This document shows, one piece after another, positions 15,692 through 26,667 of a stretch of DNA of 64,000 bases; position 1 is the stretch's first letter; every line of letters starts with the position of its first letter. This stretch comes from Begonia masoniana. Its lineage: Eukaryota; Streptophyta; Magnoliopsida; Cucurbitales; Begoniaceae. The stretch spans positions 71,260,573-71,324,572 of the forward strand of contig CM039502.1 in the NCBI GenBank assembly GCA_022432975.1, read 5' to 3'. The notes beneath the pieces are model-generated. The model worked only from the letters and a program-made list of their open reading frames with translations. It did no database searches and was not told the origin of the DNA. Made by a program: the position numbers and the translations under genes.

Positions 15692-18600
15692 TGTAACGCC
15701 CCCGAACCCGCCCCGGGCCCGGTGCGTTACGTTGAAACCAAATCCCGTGTTTAAACGACGTTTAAAAGTAATTTCATAAAATTCTCGACTCGGTTTTCGG
15801 GTTTTTCGAACCCTCGAAATTTATTGGAAAACGGGCCCAAAATACGTTTAAAATACGTCGGAAAATATCGGGTCAAAATATTGTAGAAAAAGGAAGAAGT
15901 TTAAAAAAAATCCGAAATTTAGCCCAAATGGGTGCTGGGCGCCGCGCGCTGCTGTGCGTGCTGTGTGTGCGTGCGTGCGCGCTCCGCGCGCCCGCCTGCG
16001 CACTGGGCGCGCCCCGCAGGTGCCCAATCGCGTTCGGTCGCGTTTTGGGCCCGATCGATCGGGCCCGCTCGAGCTATTTTCACCAAAATTGACCCCGGCC
16101 GCGATCGATCATGACCCATGCCCGATCGGTCGGGCCGGCTCGGGTATTTTTGACCAAAAACGTCCCAAAACACCCCGTTTTGACTTTTCTTGACTTTCCC
16201 AACCTTTCTACACTTTTCTACGAGCCCGACACCTCCAAAAATCCCGAAATTTCTACCATACGCTCCCGACACATAAATCTTCAAATCCCGTAAATTTTGT
16301 GGAAAACCGACTTCAAACGGATATTAATAAAAATAGTGAATTCAACCCGACTTTATTTATTTTAAAATCAAAACGAGCAGCATAACGCCTAAAGTTCTTT
16401 AAACCAAAACCTGAAACCAAAACACACAAAACTATATGTTTTCAACTTCCCAAATACTACAACCAGTAAACACAATACTTCCCACTCAACCACTCAAAAC
16501 ATTACAAAAACACTTTTGTAAATATTCGTACTAAACACCCCATCTGAAGTCGTTTTAAACAAAAACCCTTACGAAACTCTTACCAAATGATCTACAACAT
16601 TCCTCCCAAAATACCTGAGGACGATAGTGGTCAAGACGCCCCGACAATTAGCCTGCACCGGCATGCCCCGTACACCACCAACTGCGTCCCAGTTCTAGCT
16701 TTCTTTAAGGTCCTCACCTGTACTCCTGTCGACACCTACACCACAGAACACACGCGCACACGTAAGCTTACGCTTAGCAAGTAGGGATAACAATTATAGA
16801 CACGCACAATGCACACGCAACATCCCTAACACAACAACACAAACACCCCAAGGCAACTCAACAAACGTCTCAACACAACACGACGACACGACCAAAACAA
16901 TACTAGTTGCCCGCACCGCACCGAAGTGCCTCACTCATTGACATGCCAGACAATGCCACACCACACAACAATGCCACCACACTACAGCACAACACATACA
17001 GTTTCCACTATTTGCTCATGCACGTTAACAACGGGACGTTAAACCCTCTAGTGCATCTTGCACTTTAACGCACAAGGCGTTCAAACTCCCTAGTGCATAC
17101 TCTCTAGCACGTTAACGACGAGACGTTAAACCCCTCTAGTGCATCTTGCACGTTAACGACGAGGTGTTCAACTCCCTAGTGCATCTCTAGCACTGTAACG
17201 ACGAGACGTTTAAACCCTCTAGTGCTCTTGCACGTTAACGACGAGGCGTTCAACTCCCTAGTGCATACTCCTAGCACGTTAACAACGAGACGTTTAAACC
17301 CTCTAGTGCTCTTGCACGTTAACGACGAGGCGTTCAACTCCCTAGGCTATACTCTTAGTACGTTAAGACGAGACGTTAAACCCTCTAGTGCTCTTGCACG
17401 TTAACGACGAGGCGTTCAACTCCCTAGTGCATACTCTCTAGCACGTTAACGACGCGACGGTAAACCCTCTAGTGCTCTTGCACGTTAACGACGAGGCGTC
17501 CAATCCCTAGTGCATACTCTCTAGCACGTTAACGACGAGACGTTAAACCCTCTAGTGCTCTTGCACGTTAACGACGAGGCGTTCAACTCCCTAGTGCATA
17601 CTCTCTAGCACGTTAACGACGAGACGTTAAACCCTCTAGTGCTCTTGCACGTTAACGACGAGGCGTTCAACTCCCTAGTGCATACTCTCTAGCACGTTAA
17701 CGACGAGACGTTAAACCCTCTAGTGCTCTTGCACGTTAACGACGAGGCGTTCAACTCCCTAGTGCATACTCTCTAGCACGTTAACGACGAGACGTTAAAC
17801 CCTCTAGTGCTCTTGCACGTTAACGACGAGACGTTAAACCCTCTAGTGCTCTTGCACGTTAACGACGAGGCGTTCAACTCCCTAGTGCATACTCTCTAGC
17901 ACGTTAACGACGAGGCGTTCAACTCCCTAGTGCATACTCTCTAGCACGTTAACGACGAGACGTTAAACCCTCTAGTGCTCTTGCACGTTAACGACGAGGC
18001 GTTCAACTCCCTAGTGCATACTCTCTAGCACGTTAACGACGAGGCGTTCAACTCCCTAGTGCATACTCTCTAGCACGTTAACGACGAGGCGTTCAACTCC
18101 CTAGTGCATACTCTCTAGCACGTTAACGACGAGACGTTAAACCCTCTAGTGCTCTTGCACGTTAACGACGAGGCGTTCAACTCCCTAGTGCATACTCTCT
18201 AGCACGTTAACGACGAGACGTTAAACCCTCTAGTGCTCTTGCACGTTAACGACGAGGCGTTCAACTCCCTAGTGCATACTCTCTAGCACGTTAACGACGA
18301 GACGTTAAACCCTCTAGTGCTCTTGCACGTTAACGACGAGACGTTAAACCCTCTAGTGCTCTTGCACGTTAACGACGAGGCGTTCAACTCCCTAGTGCAT
18401 ACTCTCTAGCACGTTAACGACGAGGCGTTCAACTCCCTAGTGCATACTCTCTAGCACGTTAACGACGAGGCGTTCAACTCCCTAGTGCATACTCTCTAGC
18501 ACGTTAACGACGAGGCGTTCAACTCCCTAGTGCATACTCTCTAGCACGTTAACGACGAGGCGTTCAACTCCCTAGTGCATACTCTCTAGCACGTTAACGA

Positions 18601-21600
18601 CGAGGCGTTCAACTCCCTAGTGCATACTCTCTAGCACGTTAACGACGAGACGTTAAACCCTCTAGTGCTCTTGCACGTTAACGACGAGACGTTAAACCCT
18701 CTAGTGCTCTTGCACGTTAACGACGAGGCGTTCAACTCCCTAGTGCATACTCTCTAGCACGTTAACGACGAGACGTTAAACCCTCTAGTGCTCTTGCACG
18801 TTAACGACGAGGCGTTCAACTCCCTAGTGCATACTCTCTAGCACGTTAACGACGAGGCGTTCAACTCCCTAGTGCATACTCTCTAGCACGTTAACGACGA
18901 GACGTTAAACCCTCTAGTGCTCTTGCACGTTAACGACGAGGCGTTCAACTCCCTAGTGCATACTCTCTAGCACGTTAACGACGAGGCGTTCAACTCCCTA
19001 GTGCATACTCTCTAGCACGTTAACGACGAGACGTTAAACCCTCTAGTGCTCTTGCACGTTAACGACGAGACGTTAAACCCTCTAGTGCTCTTGCACGTTA
19101 ACGACGAGGCGTTCAACTCCCTAGTGCATACTCTCTAGCACGTTAACGACGAGGCGTTCAACCCTCTAGTGCTCTTGCACGTTAACGACGAGACGTTAAA
19201 CCCTCTAGTGCTCTTGCACGTTAACGACGAGACGTTAAACCCTCTAGTGCTCTTGCACGTTAACGACGAGACGTTAAACCCTCTAGTGCTCTTGCACGTT
19301 AACGACGAGACGTTAAACCCTCTAGTGCTCTTGCACGTTAACGACGAGGCGTTCAACTCCCTAGTGCATACTCTCTAGCACGTTAACGACGAGACGTTAA
19401 ACCCTCTAGTGCTCTTGCACGTTAACGACGAGGCGTTCAACTCCCTAGTGCATACTCTCTAGCACGTTAACGACGAGACGTTAAACCCTCTAGTGCTCTT
19501 GCACGTTAACGACGAGACGTTAAACCCTCTAGTGCTCTTGCACGTTAACGACGAGACGTTAAACCCTCTAGTGCTCTTGCACGTTAACGACGAGGCGTTC
19601 AACTCCCTAGTGCATACTCTCTAGCACGTTAACGACGAGGCGTTCAACTCCCTAGTGCATACTCTCTAGCACGTTAACGACGAGACGTTAAACCCTCTAG
19701 TGCTCTTGCACGTTAACGACGAGGCGTTCAACTCCCTAGTGCATACTCTCTAGCACGTTAACGACGAGACGTTAAACCCTCTAGTGCTCTTGCACGTTAA
19801 CGACGAGACGTTAAACCCTCTAGTGCTCTTGCACGTTAACGACGAGACGTTAAACCCTCTAGTGCTCTTGCACGTTAACGACGAGACGTTAAACCCTCTA
19901 GTGCTCTTGCACGTTAACGACGAGGCGTTCAACTCCCTAGTGCATACTCTCTAGCACGTTAACGACGAGACGTTAAACCCTCTAGTGCTCTTGCACGTTA
20001 ACGACGAGACGTTAAACCCTCTAGTGCTCTTGCACGTTAACGACGAGACGTTAAACCCTCTAGTGCTCTTGCACGTTAACGACGAGACGTTAAACCCTCT
20101 AGTGCTCTTGCACGTTAACGACGAGACGTTAAACCCTCTAGTGCTCTTGCACGTTAACGACGAGGCGTTCAACTCCCTAGTGCATACTCTCTAGCACGTT
20201 AACGACGAGGCGTTCAACTCCCTAGTGCATACTCTCTAGCACGTTAACGACGAGACGTTAAACCCTCTAGTGCTCTTGCACGTTAACGACGAGACGTTAA
20301 ACCCTCTAGTGCTCTTGCACGTTAACGACGAGACGTTAAACCCTCTAGTGCTCTTGCACGTTAACGACGAGACGTTAAACCCTCTAGTGCTCTTGCACGT
20401 TAACGACGAGACGTTAAACCCTCTAGTGCTCTTGCACGTTAACGACGAGGCGTTCAACTCCCTAGTGCATACTCTCTAGCACGTTAACGACGAGACGTTA
20501 AACCCTCTAGTGCTCTTGCACGTTAACGACGAGACGTTAAACCCTCTAGTGCTCTTGCACGTTAACGACGAGACGTTAAACCCTCTAGTGCTCTTGCACG
20601 TTAACGACGAGACGTTAAACCCTCTAGTGCTCTTGCACGTTAACGACGAGGCGTTCAACTCCCTAGTGCATACTCTCTAGCACGTTAACGACGAGACGTT
20701 AAACCCTCTAGTGCTCTTGCACGTTAACGACGAGACGTTAAACCCTCTAGTGCTCTTGCACGTTAACGACGAGACGTTAAACCCTCTAGTGCTCTTGCAC
20801 GTTAACGACGAGGCGTTCAACTCCCTAGTGCATACTCTCTAGCACGTTAACGACGAGACGTTAAACCCTCTAGTGCTCTTGCACGTTAACGACGAGACGT
20901 TAAACCCTCTAGTGCTCTTGCACGTTAACGACGAGACGTTAAACCCTCTAGTGCTCTTGCACGTTAACGACGAGACGTTAAACCCTCTAGTGCTCTTGCA
21001 CGTTAACGACGAGACGTTAAACCCTCTAGTGCTCTTGCACGTTAACGACGAGACGTTAAACCCTCTAGTGCTCTTGCACGTTAACGACGAGACGTTAAAC
21101 CCTCTAGTGCTCTTGCACGTTAACGACGAGACGTTAAACCCTCTAGTGCTCTTGCACGTTAACGACGAGACGTTAAACCCTCTAGTGCTCTTGCACGTTA
21201 ACGACGAGACGTTAAACCCTCTAGTGCTCTTGCACGTTAACGACGAGACGTTAAACCCTCTAGTGCTCTTGCACGTTAACGACGAGGCGTTCAACTCCCT
21301 AGTGCATACTCTCTAGCACGTTAACGACGAGACGTTAAACCCTCTAGTGCTCTTGCACGTTAACGACGAGGCGTTCAACTCCCTTTAAGTGCATTATAAA
21401 TTAACATTAATTCCAAACAAAACCTACTATATCTTTACCTTGAAATCCCTTGAAAAACCTTGATGGAAAGAAGAAGATGGAGCTTCAATGGCTGCCAAGA
21501 AAATCGTGGAGAGCAAGGGAGGAAGATGACCAACTTTAACAATTTTACCCTTTTTAACTAAAAGCTTTCTACCTTTTTGTTTCCCTCCACTAAGGTTTTA

Positions 21601-22019
21601 AAATTTATAAATCAACCCACTCTTTTTCCCTTCTCATCTTCCTCCAACGTGTATCTTATTCTTTCTCCCATTTTCATTCATTTAATTTAATTTCTTTTCC
21701 CTACAAAAATTTCCCATTGGTTGGTTTAATGTATTTGACTTTTCAACCAATTCTTTTTGGTTTGAATTGTCAACCACCTTTCTCTTTTCTCTTCTCTTTT
21801 CTATTTTTAATTCCTTAAATTCTTATTGGTTCAATAAGTCTTTTGACTTTTCAATATTCATTAATAATTGACTTTTCCACACATTTTTGGTTTGAATTAT
21901 CAAACCATATCTCTTCTTTTGCATAACTAAAGTTCAATCCCTTTATCACTTAACGTTAAACTCTCCTAACCATTTAATCTTAGGTCTACACGCGTTACAG
22001 AAAATTCTCGGGTGTTACA
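15692..22019 (-). mobile_element. Giant solo LTR (gypsy-like, minus strand) with internal minisatellite
   Basis: Begins TGTAACGCCCCCG, ends CTCGGGTGTTACA, and is flanked by the exact TSD CCTTC (15687-15691 and 22020-22024), inserted in the RE1 LTR. No primer site, interior or second copy follows, so it is a solo LTR. Read on the minus strand, its distal part (about 15692-17000) matches the distal part of the LARD LTR (36672-37150 and its final GGTTCGGGGGCGTTACA). The two belong to one family or superfamily. A very GC-rich stretch lies at 15930-16140. Confidence 0.85.
17019..21385. repeat. 39/45-bp two-type minisatellite
   Basis: About 100 units of two kinds that share the start CGTTAACGACGAG. 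Type A (45 bp) continues GCGTTCAACTCC and ends CTCTAGCA. Type B (39 bp) continues ACGTTAAACCC and ends CTCTTGCA. The left third mostly alternates A and B, the middle has A runs of up to six, and the right part has B runs of 3-5 and one of 11 (20850-21280). One A/B hybrid unit sits at 19141-19179. Units at the far left are degenerate and inner ones nearly perfect. Each unit contains GTTAAC. Confidence 0.95.
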
Positions 22020-22373
22020 CCTTCAAATACAAATTAACAAACCTAAAGTTCAACAAGTACATAAAATAAAATAAAATACAAAGTTGCCTCATGGAGTCTT
22101 CTAGAATCGACCATGGGCTTGTAGTCCAGGATGACCGAATTGACTTTTGGACTTAGCCTTCTTGGTGTCTGCAAAATATGCCAAGTATTTGACTCTTCTC
22201 TTAGCTCCTTTAAGCTTGGTTATTCCTTCAAGTAGCCATGGCCCTCAAACTTAAAGTTAATCTCAAGAGCCATGTTGCATTCGGAGAAGACACTTGGATT
22301 AGCTTCCATGCCAATGGTAAAAGGACCCGATTGCCTTGTTTTCTCTTTGTTCCTTGCAAGTCCCTTGCATTCA

Positions 22374-23859
22374 AGTGTCAACTAGTTGTGAATTCTAGTG
22401 AAGACCCGAGAGTTTCAAGAGCAGGGGTCAACACTTTTGGTTGAAGTGTCGACCGCACGACCTTTATTTTTAAGTGAAGTGCCGATCGTTTGGGCGAAGT
22501 GTTGACAGCACGATCTTTGTTTTGGAAAATTTTGTCTGTGCCTCGGCGAAGTTAGCGGTTGTTTATAGTGTTTCTGGATTGGGTTCCTAGTCCCAGTATA
22601 TGACTCATCCATGTATTCCCTTAGAGTTGAGTGAGATATTCATGATTTTGGTTTCTTTTAGGCTCAGATGAGTTTGCTAATTTCGAGCTACTGCTAGAGG
22701 TTGCCACTCCTGTACGGAAGATGAATAGTCATCATCATGGTAAAAATTTTATGTTTTCTTCATTGCATTACATCTTTTTTGAGAACTATTATTTTGGTGG
22801 GTTTCCACCTATAAAAGCATGATGGGGTCTTGTTGCCAGCATGTTGATTTTATACGTATATGCAAGTATGGTTTTCTCACGTCTATTTTTAGCATACTTG
22901 ATATGATTTTGCTGTGACTTATTGAGCAGATGAACCATCTTGATACTTTAGACAATTTCGATGTCAAAGTATTAGGAGGCTATCATGTTACACTTTCTGT
23001 TGTGTGAAGATTGTGGTGTTTGCACGATGGTAATGACGTGTTTTTTGGATTTCGAATCCCTAAACCTAATCAGGGTGTTCATTGTTCGAGTTGGTGCCGT
23101 AGTTGAGTCTCTGTCATTGGCCACTCTGGTGACAAGCTGGATCTTCGGATCGTTGTCACAATTTTTTTCAATTTCATGAGACGTTGTTGGGTCTATAAAT
23201 CACTATCTTTCTGTGATAATGTGCTTGAGGGGTCATTGTGTGACCCCTTTTTTTAGCTGAGAACATTTTATATGGAAAACAATGAAGTTTATTTTCGTTG
23301 TATAGCCACCTATGTACATGATATGTTTTATAAATACATCATTGAGGGCTTGTGGAGATGGTTTTGATAAAAAGAAGAAAATAGGTTTCCTTAACTAATT
23401 TGTCAACTCATGTATAGTTGTGAAATGTAAACATATTTTGAAATGAAGATGAAAACTCATTTTTAAAACAAGATGCATTAGATATAATTTTTTTACTGAG
23501 TTAGTTACTCATCCCAATGACCCCATCACAATCAAGGTAAAGAGAAAACAGTTAGCTTCAGTGGATACCTTGTAAAGACTACTTAGTTATTCTTTTTCTG
23601 TCAGAACCTTGTTGGTTCCTTGGTAAGAGCTTAGAGGTTTGATTTGAATTTGTAAACCTAGTTATCGAAGTCTTGCACTGTTGGATGTTATTAAGTATTT
23701 ATTTTATTACACTATCTGCTAGGGATTTCATTATGTGAGATTAGCTTTGTATTTTATTTAAAAACTTATGGTGCAAACTTAGTTTTGAAGTGGGTGATCA
23801 GATTTTCTTCTTTGGAATCGGGTCTCCTGACTTGGCGTTTCTGCTCTGATCTGTCCCCA
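22374..23859. other. Host-like DNA between RE1 and Cassandra
   Basis: AT-rich, low-repeat sequence after the flank repeat. Apart from one candidate exon (22662-22739) I see no supported gene. Confidence 0.4.
22662..22739 (+). CDS. Candidate internal exon, product unknown
   Basis: A good acceptor (GTTTCTTTTAG) is followed by 26 open codons (about SDEFANFELLLEVATPVRK) and a donor (GGTAAAA). Codon usage and the acidic/hydrophobic composition look protein-like. I do not recognise the protein and see no clear partner exon, so it could be a remnant or chance. Confidence 0.3.
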
Positions 23860-24233
23860 TGTGATGACCCGAATGTGCAAGTATATGTACGATGCTGCAC
23901 GAACCAGAACCCGGATGGCGGTACGTCTGCGCGGGCGAACCAGAAGGTGACAGGTCGTAAAAAGGGGTCGTCACAATCCCACATCGCTTGGGGAAATATG
24001 TGAAAATGAAACATATGTAAAGAGACCCTCCCAACATAGCAGACGCATTTTGGAGCACGATTGGCAATGGATCCCATAAGAACTCCGAAGTTAAAAGTGC
24101 TTTGACGAGAGCAATTCTAGGTTGGGTGACCTTTCGGGAAGTTCTCACCAAACAAAGCCATGAGGGGAGGATATTGGGCTGCGGCCCAATCCTCAGAGCG
24201 GACAATATCTTGCTGGGAAATGGGGTCGTTACA
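23860..24233 (+). repeat. Cassandra 5' LTR
   Basis: 374 bp. Differs from the 3' LTR by scattered substitutions and a few 1-bp indels. Confidence 0.9.
24050..24149 (+). ncRNA. 5S rRNA-like domain in the Cassandra 5' LTR
   Basis: Shows the 5S order: GGATCCCATAAGAACTCCG, then AGTTAAAAGTGCTT (box A-like), then GGTTGGGTGACC and GGGAAG (box C-like). It is diverged from functional plant 5S, so it is a promoter or structural relic in the LTR and not a ribosomal gene. Confidence 0.85.
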
Positions 24234-24235
24234 AA

Positions 24236-24247
24236 TGGTATCAGAGC
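24236..24247 (+). other. Cassandra primer-binding site
   Basis: TGGTATCAGAGC, a perfect initiator-Met tRNA primer site, two bases after the 5' LTR. Confidence 0.9.
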
Positions 24248-24304
24248 CTGTACCCAACCAGAAATGTGGCCAACGGGGACGTTGGGCCCCCGAGGGGGGG
24301 TGAT

Positions 24305-24682
24305 TGTGATGACCCGAATGTGCAAGTATATGTACGATGGCTGCACGAACTGGAACCCGGATGGCGGTACGTCTGCGCGGGCGAACCGGAAGGTGACAGG
24401 TCGTAAAAAGGGGGTCGTCACAATCCCCACATCGCTTGGGGAAGTATGTAGAAATGAAACATATGTAAAGAGACCCTCCCAACATAGCAAGACGCGTTTT
24501 GGAGCACGATTGGCAACGGATCTCATAAGAACTCCGAAGTTAAAAGTGCTTCGGCGAGAGCAATCCCAAGTTGGGTGACCTTCCGGGAAGTTCTCGCCAA
24601 ACAAAGCCGTGAGGGAAGAATATTGTGCTACGGCCCAATCCCCAGAGCAGACAATATCTTGCTTGGAAACGGGGTCGTTACA
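24305..24682 (+). repeat. Cassandra 3' LTR
   Basis: 378 bp, the second LTR copy. Its 5S-like domain is at 24499-24598, with box C-like GGGTGACCTTCCGGGAAG slightly closer to consensus than in the 5' copy. Confidence 0.9.
24499..24598 (+). ncRNA. 5S rRNA-like domain in the Cassandra 3' LTR
   Basis: Same layout as the copy at 24050. Both retain the pol III internal-promoter blocks in recognisable form. Confidence 0.85.
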
Positions 24683-24696
24683 CCCGGGTCGTGACA

Positions 24697-24892
24697 GTTT
24701 CAATTTTACAGTTGTACCAAAAACTATATTGTTTTGAGCTAAGAAAGAGACTATGCAAAAGCATCGAATAAAGCCGTGATGATCAATGTGTGCAGCATTA
24801 TAGTCTCCCTCGTTAATTATATTCACTATGCAGCTGTCAGGAATAGTATTTGACGATAGAATACACCACCAAACCATCCTCTTGATCATCTT
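24697..24892 (-). pseudogene. ALKBH9/10-like 2-oxoglutarate/Fe(II) dioxygenase exon (fragment)
   Basis: On the minus strand a clean acceptor (CCTCCCATTTAAG) opens a frame starting KMIKRMVWWC. It contains IPDSCIVNI, then EGD, then HIDHHGFIR and CIVSFL, ending near NIVFG. These blocks, including the first two iron ligands of the H-X-D motif, are characteristic of plant ALKBH9/ALKBH10 proteins, which remove N6-methyladenosine from RNA in nucleus or cytoplasm (family knowledge). A possible donor (GTAAAA) follows FGTT. The C-terminal core with the distal His and Arg is not found anywhere in the window, and Cassandra lies directly downstream. It is therefore either a gene fragment or one exon of a gene whose remainder lies outside. 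Several usually conserved residues (DFxRPF to GFIRCF) differ, favouring a pseudogene. Confidence 0.65.
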
Positions 24893-25412
24893 CTTAAATG
24901 GGAGGAAACAAGTCGACCTTTTCATCTTGTATTATACCTCATGGGTTTCTTTGTTGTTGGTACAAAGATACAACTAATTAGTGTTAAATCTAGAATCGAT
25001 TTTCTTTCTATCTAAAAGATAGACAACGAGTACAAAAACTTTAAACAAACATACCACTGTGTAACTATAATAACAACCGAATTGTATTGTTACATGCCGT
25101 TTTGCATGCATCCACTTTTGAAGATCAGAATATGTCATTTCTGTAGAAAAAATTAATTTAACTTCTCGTCATCTTACAATATATTATAACTACTCTAACA
25201 TATAATTTTCTTGTTTCAATTAATGGTCGTCGTAAAAAAAGAAATGATTATGGTTCCAACCTCTTATTCTCATTATGAAGAATAAAAACAGGTCCATCCT
25301 TTATATTCAGTAAATAAAATACCTGGTAATATTTTGTTCTTGTAGATTGCAAAATGTTATTATGAAGCTCAAAAATTTGAACAATATTATTATATCTTCC
25401 ATTTGCTTCTTC
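24893..25412. other. Non-coding DNA between the ALKBH-like exon and the hAT element
   Basis: AT-rich. It would be intron or upstream of the ALKBH-like exon on the minus strand. No further exon recognised. Confidence 0.4.
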
Positions 25413-25420
25413 ATAGAAAC

Positions 25421-26659
25421 TAGGGGTGGGCACGGGCTGGACCGGCTTGTAGGGTTCGGGAATTATTTTCTCAGAACTAGAACCGGCCTAGGGAGGAACC
25501 GGTACCGAACCGAAACCGGACCAAATTTTTGGTTCGGTTCCGGTTCCGCCCATATATTTTGGAATTTTTTTTTCAAAAAAATGATAAATATTCGGAATAA
25601 AATGTAAAAACAAATGATATATCTAACAAACGCAATCCAATTATATATGAGTAAAATGAAATGTAAGAAACTAAATTTAACAACCAAAGTACAAAACACA
25701 CAAACGCCCAATTATTTCAGAAAAAAATAACAAAAGTATCCAAGATCAACACACAATGCACAATTATTGGACGTGACACACTAACAATAAAGATTAAGAT
25801 TTACATATTATAATTTGTTCAGATTGAGCAAAAATATTTCCAATTTTTGAATAATTAAGGTAATCTTCCCCAAAGAAAGCAATAGACCAGAGGCAAAAAA
25901 GCATAGAAAGTTTATGTGCTTTAGAAACACACCTGAAAAATGTATAATTTCACATGTTGATTAATTATACAAATTTAATTAATCTCTCTCAAAATTCAGA
26001 TCACAAGCTAGTTTTGACAAATTACATAAATTTAAGCAAATCTCCTTCAAAGTTCAACTGTAGTTTCGGTAAATTACACAAATCTCTCTCAAATTGTATA
26101 AAATTTAAAGTCTAAATACTAAAAGAAAATAGAGTTATACATTTTCAAACTACAGTGAAAGCCACCTCTTCAAACTACGAGAATCGGGAGTCGGGAGTTG
26201 AGAGAGACAGTCAAGACTTGAGAAAGAGTCGGGACTCGGGAGACAGACGGGTCTCGAGAGTCAACACTCGACGAGTCGACGGGGTCACGGCTGACGGCAC
26301 GGGAGGTTCTGAGTGGCGAGTGTTGTGCTCAGTGTTGTGCTGTTGTGTGCTGAGTTACTGGCGAGGCGAGGGCAAACTGCTTCTTTAGCCTTCAGCAATC
26401 TACAGCCAACAAATCAACTTAGTTTAAGTTATCCGACCCATGGGTCAAATAACCCATTTCCACTGGGTTGACCCATGGGTCGGTACTCTTATGGGAAAGC
26501 CGGTTCCTGAACAGAGAACTGTAGATCAGACCACGGTCTGCGATTCCTCGATCCAAGGAACCCAGACTGGTCCCATGACACATGGAACGGGCCCAGAATT
26601 GACCCGAACCGGCGATCCAGTTAGATCTTCTGGTTCTGGGCCGATTCTACCCACCCTTA
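25421..26659. mobile_element. Non-autonomous hAT transposon
   Basis: 1239 bp with hAT-type ends: TAGGGGTGGGCACGG at the left and CTACCCACCCTTA at the right, forming an imperfect terminal inverted repeat. It is flanked by an 8-bp TSD, ATAGAAAC (25413-25420) against ATGGAAAC (26660-26667), one mismatch. Subterminal GGAACCGG/CCGGTTCC motifs occur on both sides. No transposase ORF is present, so it depends on one supplied in trans. Confidence 0.85.
26433..26483. repeat. Internal palindrome of the hAT element
   Basis: CCGACCCATGGGTCAA and its exact inverse TTGACCCATGGGTCGG are separated by about 19 bases that themselves pair partly (ACCCA/TGGGT). The arms are 16 bp. Confidence 0.8.
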
Positions 26660-26667
26660 ATGGAAAC

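Larger units (their letters stand above)
23860..24682 (+). mobile_element. Cassandra TRIM retrotransposon
   Basis: Two LTRs of 374 and 378 bp (TGTGATGACCCG…GGGTCGTTACA) flank only 71 bp of interior. The interior consists of a primer site (24236-24247) and a polypurine stretch (CCGAGGGGGGG). Each LTR contains a 5S rRNA-like domain, the hallmark of Cassandra. It is non-coding and must be mobilised in trans. The expected 5-bp TSD is not seen: CCCCA is on the left and CCCGG on the right, with an extra CCCGGGTCGTGACA after the right LTR. Confidence 0.9.

Noticed and set aside
15919..16284. Overlapping ORFs in a GC-rich stretch
   Set aside because: Four overlapping frames are open merely because of high GC. 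The region is the distal LTR of the solo element.
19135..21316. Tandem 13-residue repeat proteins (both strands)
   Set aside because: Runs of the 39-bp B unit (13 codons) stay open on both strands and end wherever a 45-bp A unit follows. Not genes.
17019..21385. CRISPR-like array
   Set aside because: Alternating short units of fixed content without unique spacers, in a plant LTR. It is a minisatellite.
22985..23179. 64-codon ORF with hydrophobic stretch
   Set aside because: No splice signals or domain in support. Composition like the surrounding T-rich non-coding DNA.
24050..24598. Two 5S rRNA genes
   Set aside because: Each lies inside a Cassandra LTR, lacks the conserved 5S termini and carries substitutions in the core. 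A known feature of Cassandra, not rDNA.
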